Shown piece by piece: positions 1-7,492 of a DNA stretch of 11,443 bases. How positions within the stretch are numbered: position 1 is the stretch's first letter; every line of letters begins with the position of its first letter. The DNA comes from Basidiobolus heterosporus B8920 (Eukaryota; Basidiobolomycota; Basidiobolomycetes; Basidiobolales; Basidiobolaceae). The notes beneath the pieces are model-generated. The model saw nothing but the letters and a program-made list of their open reading frames with translations, had not been told where the DNA came from and searched no databases. The stretch covers positions 1-11,443 of the forward strand of contig JNET01028252.1 of NCBI GenBank assembly GCA_000697455.1. Reading direction: 5' to 3'. The position numbers and the translations under genes are program-made.

Positions 1-223
1 TAAACAGAATATCAAGCATCTGATCCAACTTTGGTAAAATATTCAGATTAGCAGGAAAACCTGCACAAACCAGTATTGAAAATGGGTTTGCATGGGCTAA
101 AGTAATCCGACAGAAACCTGCATTTAATTTAGATGCTATCCACTGACTCATTTGTTGTGTAGATGTGGTGTTGATGTGGTGTCTAATCCCTGTCTTGATT
201 ATCCTGCTTATTGTGGCCCTCAT
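1..223 (-). CDS. 5' part of an unrecognised gene, possibly mitochondrial
   Basis: An open frame of 74 codons runs on the minus strand from an ATG at 221-223 to the window edge without a stop. An in-frame TAG lies six bases upstream of this ATG, so it is the first possible start unless there is an upstream exon. The first 66 residues contain no Asp or Glu and carry several Arg, Lys and His (start MRATISRIIKTGIRHH), as in a mitochondrial presequence. A second Met is at about residue 25. The following part (around residues 40-74, with AHANPFSILVCAGFP and then LPKLDQML) is hydrophobic and protein-like. I do not recognise the family. The frame could end in an intron just outside the window. The gene is divergent from CUL4. 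That it is a gene is likely but unproven; the mitochondrial location is inference. Confidence 0.5.
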   Translation of the reverse strand, partial: MRATISRIIKTGIRHHINTTSTQQMSQWIASKLNAGFCRITLAHANPFSILVCAGFPANLNILPKLDQMLDILF

Positions 224-748
224 CCACTAAATCATTTTATTGACGAATAAAGTTCCTAGCACATAATCATATTACCTGGTTGATTAAATTCAACATTGAT
301 TACTAATCTTGTTAAGAGCATGTATTTTCTTTGGTTTCCAGTTGGTTTTCTGGAATTCAGCATTTCATTCCTGAAATCTGTGAAATGGATCCACTTTCCT
401 TTAGAGCTCATCATGTAGTTACTCTCCATTCTTGACAAGGTCCATTTTGCTCGCAGAAAATGTCACAATGGTGATAAGCTCAAGGAAAATAAACTGATCT
501 TTACTTGTACTTACATTTAGGCATATTTATACATACTTGCATACATATATGTTTGATATATGATATTTGGATTTGACTTACACAATAATTAATAAGATGG
601 ATTTTTTGGATCTAATGAAGTTTAACTTTCAATCTATGTAAACAAGTCATCAATCCTAAATCATAATTGATTTAAATATCTAAACAATGATATATGCGTA
701 TAAGCAGTAATATGGCCCTTTATTCACAGTAGTAGTAGTAGTAGTAAA
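224..748. promoter_or_regulatory. AT-rich divergent spacer between the left-edge gene and CUL4
   Basis: This 525-bp stretch holds the presumed 5' regions of two divergent genes. I see no convincing gene in it. A 60-codon open frame on the minus strand (256-438) has no recognisable features and does not splice into the left-edge gene in any frame I tried. The part nearest CUL4 (about 480-720) is strongly AT-rich, with no clear TATA box at a fixed distance. It ends in the AGT repeat described separately. Confidence 0.5.
728..745 (+). repeat. (AGT)6 microsatellite just before the CUL4 start
   Basis: Six perfect AGT triplets end three bases before the CUL4 ATG at 749, so the repeat should lie in the 5' untranslated region. 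Length changes here would not alter the protein but could affect start-codon context or mRNA. This follows directly from the sequence; any regulatory effect is speculation. Confidence 0.9.
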
Positions 749-3700
749 ATGGAAGCTTATGTTGAGCCACCTTCAAAGAAACAAAAAACGTATGCAGAAT
801 TGGAACAATCCGCCAAGAAAAGCGCACCTTTGATTCTAAAGGACGCTGAGAAATTTTATACCCATCATGATAACGCGTTTGTGTTCTCACCAAAGCAAAA
901 GAAACTCGGTCCGTTTGAAATGAAGGTGCTGACCTCTTCTACAAAACAAATCCCCGGCAATTGGATTTCTTCTTCGCAGATCACTCTTAGCAGTAGACCT
1001 GATACAAAAACTTTGGTCATCAAACCTTTGAAAGGTTGGTGGTTTTATATTTTGGAGTTTTCTGTGTAACTGAATTCCAATTCTGCTCAAAATCACCTCT
1101 ATCAACCGTTTCTTTTTGAAAACCATTTGTTCTCTAAATACTTCTCGTCTTTTTTAGTCTTACCCAAAGTTTCTGAAGAATACATTCTTTCACAATGGAG
1201 TAAATTGAAGCGCGCTATTAACGAAATCCAACAGAATCATCCCCTTTCTGACAGGCTTGAGGAACTTTACCAAGTATTCCCACTTTAGCTACCATAGCTT
1301 ATCCCTTCTTGTTCTTTAACATTTTTGCTGAATTTTTATAGGTGTGTGAAAATCTTTGTCATCAGAAGAAAGGCTCCTTCCTTTACGAGAATCTGGAGAT
1401 AGAGTGCCAGAACCACGTCATCAAAGAAAAAGAAAAACTTGAACGGTGAGTAGGTTGCTGGATTTATTCGCTAGGAAGTATATAGAAGTAATATGTTGTT
1501 GGTTTCCTTTTCAAGCAACCCAAGCACAGACGAGTCATTTTTAATAGCATTAAATGAATGCTGGACTCAATATTGTTCTCAGTTGGTAGGCAGTCTAGCT
1601 GATATAGCGACATTTTTGTAAGTAATCGTAACTAACCAAAGGATATATTAGCACCTGATTCGCAGTATCTTTCTCTATCTTGATAGAGCCTTTGCTTTGC
1701 ATACATCAGGGATGCTCACTTCTTGGTAATCCATATATGTTTGAGACTGAGGTAGACAGAATTGAAATGGATAACATATTTGCCGCGGTTACTTTAGGGA
1801 TATGGGATTAAGCCTCTTCAACAAGCATCTAATGACTTCAACTGAAATCCGAAAGAAAGCTTTATCAGGAATCCTTAATTCAATTGAGAAAGAGAGGTTT
1901 TATCCAGTGTAGCTTACATGCTTCTCTTTCTACAGATAATAACTGTTTAGCTTTCGATTGATAGTATTCCACAGATATTAAAGTCTGTGCTTCGTATGTA
2001 CTCTGATCTTGGGATTTATCTCAACGGGTTTGAGAGACCGTTCCTTGAAGCAGCAACAACGATCTATCGTGGAGCTGCTTCAGAATGCATCAACACTATG
2101 GACATCCCGAGATACTTACTTTATGTCGAACAAAGACTTGCGAAAGAAAGAGAGCGTTGTTTGCTCTATTTGGATGAAAAAACCAAGCAACCCTTAATCG
2201 AGTTGGTGGAGCATGAATTGGTAAAAAAACACGCTAAAACCCTGCTGGAAAAAGGTACGAATTATGTTGACGGTCAATCCCTAGAATATCTGTCTGATTT
2301 CTCTTGGCAGGATTTGAGAACCTGGTCAATGCAAACGCTAGAGCTGATCTCGCTAGGTTGTACATACTTTTCAAGCGCGTTGGTGAGCTTGACCTACTTC
2401 GAGTTTTCTTCGGATTTTATACCAAAGTACATTATACAGTGTTCTTCTTATCCTTCGGTCAGTGATTCACCTTGACTTTTTTCAATTAGCGTGTTGGCCT
2501 TCAAATTGTCACGAATCAAAGTAGAGATGGCACAATGGTGCAGGACCTCTTGGATTTCAAAGAAAAGTTGGATTTGATCCTCGACACTTCATTTCAAAAG
2601 AATGAGGGATTCTCTAATACCTTGAAGGATAGTTTTGAATCCTTCCTTAATATCAGACAGCACAAGCCAGCTGAAATGATTGGTAGGGATTATTGGAACA
2701 TCATATGCGTTACGAGATTCTAACCGTATTCTGTGGTTAGCCAAGTACATTGATTCTAAACTGCGCTCGACAAACAAGGTTAGTCTTTATCTATCGTAGA
2801 ATAGTAGCAAAGGTAGTTAGTAAACCATCTGTATATATTGCTTAGGTATCTGAGTCGGAAGTCGATGCTTTCCTCAACCGAACATTGGTACTTTTCCGGT
2901 TTGTTCAGGGCAAAGACGTATTTGAAGCTTTTTACAAACGGGATCTAGCAAAACGGTTATTACTGAACAAAAGTGTCTCATTGGACATTGAAAAATCGTT
3001 TATTTCTAAACTTAAAGCCGGTAAGTTAGTTTTTACGTCTACAAATTAAACAAAGAACTGACATGACTCTATTCTTCTAGAATGCGGGCCGGGATTTACG
3101 AGTAAACTTGAGGGAATGTTTAAGGACATGAATATCTCCAAGGATCTTATGAACGCTTTCCGACAGGTGATATTCCAGGTTATCATAAGATTTTACTCTT
3201 CGCCTATTGATCTTATAAATCAGTCAAAGAAATATAGAGATACCTGTAAAGAAACGGAGTTACATATCTCAGTACTAACCCAAGGTTTCTGGCCAACCTA
3301 TCGACCAATGGATATAAATTTACCACCACAAGTAAGGCTAGCATCAAAATCAATGATTCAGTTTGGAGATTTTTAATTATTCTGTTACATATTATCTAGA
3401 TGGTCAAATACCAAGAGATGTTCAAGAATTTCTACAATAAGCAATACAACGGTAGACATCTGATATGGCAATCCTCTTTGGGATACTGCGTGTTGAAAGG
3501 CCATTTTCCAAAGGTTGTGAATCAATCATGTTGATTTCCACTTGCCTATAAACAATTAACAAAGGATACCTTTCAGGGAAACAAAGAACTGGTGGTATCA
3601 TTGTATCAGGCTGTAATTCTATTCTTATTCAATGGCACCCAAACTCAACCCCTTCACCTGAGCTATCTTGAAATATTCAATGCTACCAATATTGGTATAA

Positions 3701-4398
3701 TCTACGAAGCAGTGTGTTCTAGTTATGGTCAGACCTAACCTTCCTTCATTCTTCGCATCTAGAAAGATCCGAATTGGATAGAGCTCTTGCTTCATTGATA
3801 TGCGGGAAAACTCCGATTTTATTGAAATCTCCAAATGTAAGATATCCATTTTCACCATTTGATTTGCTTTGGGTAGAGCCATGACATTGATCCTCTTTCC
3901 AACAAGGTTCCTCAAATCAATGAGACGGATCAGTTCACTGTAAACGAAGAGTTTAGCGCACCATTGCTTCGTATCAAGACCAACGCTGTACAATTGGAGG
4001 AAACTGTGGAAGACAATACCATTACTACGGAGAAAGTCTTTCAAGACCAACAATACCAAGTTCGACCGCCTTATCGCAATTCCATTGTTTCTTGGTTGTT
4101 TACTAATTTGTCTTGCCTTAGGTGGATGCAGCTATCGTGAGAATCATGAAACTTCGGAAAACCCTGAACCATGCACAACTTATCAATGAACTAGTGGAAC
4201 AGTTGAAGTTTCCAGTCAAGGTAAACATCTCTCCTCTCGCCAGTCGCCAATCCCCAATCCCTAATTATGTTGTTTACTAACATTTCACATTAATCCCCTT
4301 AGTCTACGGATTTGAAAAAGCGGATCGAATCGTTGATTGATCGAGATTACCTTGAACGAGATAAATCTGACGGAAACATGTATAATTACCTTGCTTAA
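749..4398 (+). CDS. CUL4: Cullin-4, scaffold of CRL4 ubiquitin ligases
   Basis: Cullin-4 joins a DDB1-type adaptor at its N-terminus to the RING protein Rbx1 at its C-terminus, forming a nuclear E3 ligase. Exons: 749-1034, 1158-1273, 1342-1445, 1516-1585, 1652-1725, 1798-1908, 1965-2254, 2311-2426, 2490-2682, 2741-2778, 2846-3020, 3081-3166, 3224-3331, 3400-3513, 3577-3694, 3763-3836, 3907-4059, 4122-4220, 4303-4398. They join to about 806 residues, close to animal CUL4A/B. Recognisable blocks in order are [67 protein letters not shown] and [13 protein letters not shown]. The neddylation site is Lys ~752 in IVRIMK, and the gene ends with the winged-helix block IESLIDRDY and terminal NYLA. The N-terminus has a basic KKQK stretch, possibly a nuclear localisation signal. 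The border between exons 6 and 7 is uncertain: donors at 1897 or 1909 both fit an acceptor at 1964. CUL4 rather than CUL1 or CUL3 rests on remembered similarity to CUL4A. Confidence 0.95.
3167..3223 (+). other. CUL4: CUL4 intron 12, in-frame and stop-free
   Basis: This 57-nt intron lies between codons (phase 0), starts GTGATA and ends AATCAG. It contains no stop in the CUL4 frame, so retention would insert 19 residues between FRQ and SKKYRD. Removing it gives exactly the spacing to LTQGFW that I recall for human CUL4A, so the spliced form is the expected product. All the CUL4 introns I placed firmly whose length is a multiple of three contain an in-frame stop, except this one. Confidence 0.8.
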
Positions 4399-4637
4399 AT
4401 CTATGGATTTTGTCTCTAGGATTTGGGAACATGGATAGATATGATGGAACGCATTTGACCTGCGCCATGACCCCACTGATTCTCCTTAGCTCCACTATCA
4501 CACGGTCATTATAGAGAAATTACAGCAATAAATATATTATGTAACATCTACCCTCGAAATTTTCCCCTTTGGATCAAGTCAATCAAAGAAATCTCGAGAT
4601 AGCTTGACTTGAAGTAACCACTGTTGAATTGCTCACC
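4399..4637. promoter_or_regulatory. CUL4 3' end and threonine aldolase promoter
   Basis: This 239-bp spacer separates two genes on the same strand. An AATAAA at 4527-4532 is the best candidate for the CUL4 polyadenylation signal, about 130 bases after the stop. The downstream part carries an inverted repeat (listed separately) 26 to 64 bases before the aldolase ATG. No TATA box is clear. Confidence 0.5.
4574..4612. repeat. Nested inverted repeat upstream of threonine aldolase
   Basis: TCAAGTCAA at 4574-4582 is a perfect inverse of TTGACTTGA at 4604-4612. Between them lies a perfect 10-bp palindrome, ATCTCGAGAT (4591-4600). The structure ends 25 bases before the ATG, so it could be a dimeric protein-binding site or a hairpin in the 5' untranslated region. 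The symmetry is directly visible; a role is inference. Confidence 0.7.
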
Positions 4638-6107
4638 ATGAAACTTGGCTCCGCCCTTACCCGCACCCGCACCCCCACCCGTACCTATACCTTCTCTCAC
4701 TATACTAACTTACGTTCCAAACTCCCGACTAGACCAGTTGAAAAGGTTTCAATAAGGCAGTATTATGGCGGTAGTACTCTCACTCTGACCGGACACGAGG
4801 AGTGTCTGGATTTACGAAGTGATACTGGTAAATACAAACCACAACAAACTTACTCCGCTTCTAAATATACCTTCTAGGAGTATTTTCTGGGACCAATTTA
4901 ACCTTTCCCTTACTTTTTATTCAGTTACCAGACCCACTCCCGCCATGCTTGACCTTATGAAAAAGGCCACCAGTGGTGACGATGTATTTGGGGTAAGTTT
5001 TCGTTGGGGTTTGGTTTCTCTTGCAGTGGGTGTGATAGAGAAGTTTTATTTAGAGAAAAGTACTTACTCTTCTATTGGGGGATGGGGTCATTTTAGGAGG
5101 ATAGAAATGTTAACGAATTTGAAAATAGAGTGGCCCAGTTATCTGGTCACGAAGCAGCACTTTTTTGTACCTCCGGGACACTAACTAACCAGCTGGGTCT
5201 TCGTACCCACTTGAGAGATCCACCACAATCGGTGTTATGTGATAGTAGAGCCCATGTGCATGTCTATGAAGCAGGGGGAATAGCTTTTCATTCTCAAGCT
5301 AGTGTTACACCAGTTCGAGCCAAGAATGGAGTTCACCTAACAGCAACCGAGATTTTGGAGAATTTGATAGACGAAGATATTCATACGGCACCAACCAAAG
5401 TGATTTCCCTTGAAAATACTTGTAACGGGATGATTCTTCCATTCGAGGAGATAAAGTAAGTGAAATCTCCCTCCTCTTAACCTCCCACGACCGCTCACCC
5501 AAAATTCCTTCTAAAATTTCCTAGAAAAATTCGGGAGTTAACGAAATTTCGTGGGATGAAACTTCATCTGGACGGTGCACGTCTGTGGAATGCTTCAGTT
5601 GCTGAAAATCGATCCATCTCGGAATATGGTGGGTATTTTGATTCGATGTCATTATGTTTCTCAAAGGGTCTGGGTGCCCCCATTGGTTCGGTACTGGTAG
5701 GAGATACTGGATTTATACGCAAAGCAAGACACTTTCGTAAATTGTTCGGTGGTGGCTGGAGACAAGCGGGGATTTTAGCTATCGCTGCGGAGTATTGCTT
5801 GGATCAGCATTTACCTTTACTCTCGAAAGATCATCAGAATGCTCGTAGATTGGCAGATAAATTGGTCCAATTAGGCTTCTCGTTGGTCAATCCTGTCCAT
5901 ACAAATATGATCTTCTTTAGTAGTGAGTCTGTTGGAATTCCCATGGTTGATATCATCCAGGAGTTGTTGAAGAATCAGATTCGTATCATGGATTATGGAA
6001 AGAATCAGGCTAGAGTCGTCTTTCATCATCAGGTTCCGGATGATTCAGTGGAGAGAATTGGTGGAATTTTGGAGGATATGATCAATACTAAAAAGTCCCA
6101 TATTTAA
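4638..6107 (+). CDS. GLY1: Low-specificity L-threonine aldolase, probably mitochondrial
   Basis: This is a PLP-dependent enzyme that cleaves L-threonine or L-allo-threonine to glycine and acetaldehyde. Exons 4638-4827, 4925-4992, 5097-5455 and 5525-6107 give 399 residues, near the 387 of yeast Gly1. The family signatures are in order: LDLRSDTVTRPT, then GDDVFGEDRNVNEFE, FCTSGTLTNQ, then SRAHVHVYEAGG, ISLENTCNG, LHLDGARLWNA, and SKGLGAPIGSVLVG, whose Lys (about 253) should hold PLP. FRKLFGGGWRQAG follows. The start at 4638 has a good context (CACCATGAA). The first 35 residues contain no acid and many Arg and Thr, which looks like a mitochondrial presequence that yeast Gly1 lacks. The ACCCGC-type repeat coding part of this leader is listed separately. 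An AATAAA begins four bases after the stop. Identity is secure; the organelle is inference. Confidence 0.95.
4654..4680 (-). repeat. C-rich hexamer repeat; G-quadruplex motif on the minus strand
   Basis: The first codons of threonine aldolase include five C-runs (4654-4656, 4660-4662, 4666-4668, 4672-4676, 4678-4680) separated by one to three bases. They arise from repeated ACCCGC-like hexamers and encode Thr-Arg/Pro alternation. The minus strand, which is the template, therefore carries five G-runs that fit the usual G-quadruplex pattern. Folding has not been shown. Confidence 0.6.
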
Positions 6108-6258
6108 TGGAATAAACCGTCCCATTTATAGGGTTGTGACGTGGTGATTTGTAGTGAGTGAATGTTTGTTGTTTATTAGCTCGTTGGTGTAGATAAAAAT
6201 ACATCGGATAAGCTTGGTACAGAGATATATTACAAAAGAACATGCCAATGAATTCCTT
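6108..6258. terminator. Convergent 3' region with polyadenylation signals on both strands
   Basis: The aldolase and the three-module gene converge with 151 bases between their stop codons. AATAAA at 6111-6116 serves the plus strand. TTTATT at 6172-6177 reads AATAAA on the minus strand, about 80 bases after the stop of the minus gene. Transcripts from the two genes may overlap at their 3' ends. Confidence 0.55.
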
Positions 6259-6843
6259 TTAAGAACCACCTGATGTCTTCTGGACGTTGGCTTCCCCAGG
6301 TACATTGATGGTATCATTTTCCACCGCACGTACCGCCTCATCTGCAAACCCAGTATCCTCGTCATCGAGCCAGTCCTGTTTAGAAGCAGGTGTGGATTCG
6401 CTGTGGGATGTGTTTAGAGGTTGTGCGTGTACACCTTGTATATTTTTGGTGGTGGGTGCGCTAAATGTCTCTTGGGAGACAGCGCGAATTGCTTCCTTAG
6501 CGTAGGTGCTATCTTCGTCAGAACTCATCCAGTCTTTTTGGATATTCTCGTGGGATACCGATCGAGGTGCATCGGGAGCTTCCTCCATTACAGTCTCTCT
6601 GTCACCCATAGGTTGAACGACCGTCTCTCCCGGGATGTTCAATGTCTCCTCATTGATCGAACGAATGGCTTCCTGGACGTAACCACCATCCTCAGCGTCC
6701 ATCCAATCCTTTTTCTGTTCTTTATCTGTAGACTTGTCGGAATAGGGGCGAACGGCAAGTAGTACACGGGCAGAATTTTTCGTGACTGGGGAGATGGATC
6801 TACTGATAAGATTTAGGTGGAAAGTGGTCTTTAAGGAGTTCAT
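6259..6843 (-). CDS. Unrecognised, probably mitochondrial protein with three DW...EA(I/V)R modules
   Basis: A single uninterrupted frame of 194 codons runs from an ATG at 6841-6843. Residues 1-38 are basic and hydroxylated with no acid until Asp36, and contain VRPYS, a likely mitochondrial presequence with a processing site near residue 35. The rest is acidic and probably poorly folded except for three related modules starting at about residues 46, 104 and 157. These are DWMDAEDGGYVQEAIRSI, DWMSSDEDSTYAKEAIRAV and DWLDDEDTGFADEAVRAV, each followed by (E/N)(E/D)T and then a Pro. Copies 1 and 3 also share a PGE(T/A) tail. Linkers between modules are about 27-32 residues and rich in Ser, Pro, Glu. 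No transmembrane segment or catalytic motif is visible. I do not know this family. A promoter with a TATA box lies directly upstream. That it is a real gene is well supported by the repeats and leader. Confidence 0.82.
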   Translation of the reverse strand: MNSLKTTFHLNLISRSISPVTKNSARVLLAVRPYSDKSTDKEQKKDWMDAEDGGYVQEAIRSINEETLNIPGETVVQPMGDRETVMEEAPDAPRSVSHENIQKDWMSSDEDSTYAKEAIRAVSQETFSAPTTKNIQGVHAQPLNTSHSESTPASKQDWLDDEDTGFADEAVRAVENDTINVPGEANVQKTSGGS

Positions 6844-6890
6844 GGTAGAAAAAGGGATTAAATGAAAACTAGTCTATCGCTGAGCGAATC

Positions 6891-6897
6891 TTTTATA
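6891..6897 (-). promoter_or_regulatory. TATA box of the three-module gene
   Basis: The minus strand reads TATAAAA here, 47 bases upstream of the ATG at 6843. A purine-rich tract (on the minus strand) lies immediately upstream. This is the clearest core-promoter signal in the window. Confidence 0.55.
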
Positions 6898-6901
6898 TCC
6901 T

Positions 6902-6953
6902 CTCCCTATCCCTGTCACTGTCACTGTCCCTTCCCCTCTCCCTCTCCCCTCCT
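6902..6953 (-). repeat. Purine-rich tract with G-quadruplex motif next to the TATA box
   Basis: The plus strand is almost pure C and T apart from a TGTCAC tandem (about 6914-6925). On the minus strand, G-runs at 6946-6949, 6940-6942, 6933-6936 and 6928-6930 are separated by two or three bases, fitting a G-quadruplex pattern. It lies on the coding strand of the three-module gene, just upstream of its TATA box, where homopurine promoter elements often sit. Function is inferred from position only. Confidence 0.6.
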
Positions 6954-7242
6954 CATAATATGGTTAACACCAGGACATTGCGCAATCAAATCCACACTTA
7001 CGATGACGCATGATCTGTCTATTTGAAGAGTGACCTGAAGGGTGACCTGGATCAGTTACTTGGTTGGCTGCTGACTGACTGTTCTTTATCTTGCATCGAT
7101 TTATTAGCAATCTACAGATGACCAAACGATATATTTCCATTTATATACGTGTTCTTCACCTTCCTTGGGCAAGTCATCGAGAGACAGATATTTCCCAAAT
7201 TTAGGTAGTAACTAAATAGATTTTTGTCAATGTACCACCGGG
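6954..7242. other. Spacer without a recognisable gene
   Basis: This lies inside the 649-bp gap between the three-module gene and EIF3M. I find no RNA gene and no open frame longer than about 20 codons with a convincing start. It contains two near-copies of GTGACCTG (about 7030-7050). The right part of the gap holds a 57-codon candidate ORF and a G-rich tract, both listed separately. Confidence 0.5.
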
Positions 7243-7416
7243 TTATGATTTCATGATCATTCTGGTGTCCTTGGGAATATCATATAGGGTTCCAATCACT
7301 TGAACACTGGTCATAAATATATTTTGGCTTTTTCTTGGTTTGTTCCATTTCAATGAGACTAATGGAGAATAGAATCTATTTGAAGTGGATATACGTGGAA
7401 ATGGATTATGGTTCAT
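7243..7416 (-). CDS. Candidate 57-residue small ORF downstream of EIF3M
   Basis: An ATG at 7414-7416 opens a frame of 57 codons ending in TAA at 7243-7245, on the same strand as EIF3M and beginning 77 bases after its stop. The peptide is basic, starts MNHNPFPRISTSNRFYSPLV and ends IPKDTRMIMKS. The N-terminal half has no acid, so a mitochondrial leader is conceivable. I recognise no family. A frame of this length can arise by chance, and it might simply lie in the EIF3M 3' region. It is listed as a low-confidence hypothetical. Confidence 0.2.
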   Translation of the reverse strand: MNHNPFPRISTSNRFYSPLVSLKWNKPRKSQNIFMTSVQVIGTLYDIPKDTRMIMKS

Positions 7417-7435
7417 TTTGCGTAGAGAAGATAAA

Positions 7436-7461
7436 GGGTAGGGATGGGGATGGGGATAGGG
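7436..7461 (+). repeat. G-rich tract fitting a G-quadruplex, just past the EIF3M stop
   Basis: G-runs at 7436-7438, 7441-7443, 7446-7449, 7452-7455 and 7459-7461 are separated by two or three bases on the plus strand, the template strand for EIF3M. The tract begins 31 bases after the EIF3M stop codon. A template-strand quadruplex could slow RNA polymerase and aid 3' end formation; that is inference. Confidence 0.65.
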
Positions 7462-7492
7462 CTAAGGCTAAGAGACTAGTGGAGAAAGATGT

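Noticed and set aside
51-64. Perfect 5-bp hairpin GCAGG-AAAA-CCTGC
   Set aside because: It is short, lies inside the left-edge coding frame and is expected by chance.
162-182. Two tandem copies of GATGTGGTGT
   Set aside because: They fall inside the left-edge coding frame in a Thr/His-rich part; two copies are too few to mean more than local low complexity.
256-438. 60-codon open frame on the minus strand left of CUL4
   Set aside because: It has no recognisable motif, ends before the left-edge gene, and the splices I tried into that gene met stops. It is most likely chance.
3625-4059. 144-codon open frame on the minus strand
   Set aside because: It is antisense to CUL4 exons 15-17 and the introns between them, whose plus-strand reading is clearly cullin.
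6287-6762. Plus-strand open frames opposite the three-module gene
   Set aside because: They are low-complexity shadows of the minus-strand gene, which has a leader, repeats and a promoter.
7002-7012. TGACGCAT-like site resembling an ATF/CRE half-site upstream of the three-module gene
   Set aside because: It is a single short match far upstream of the TATA box, with no supporting copy.
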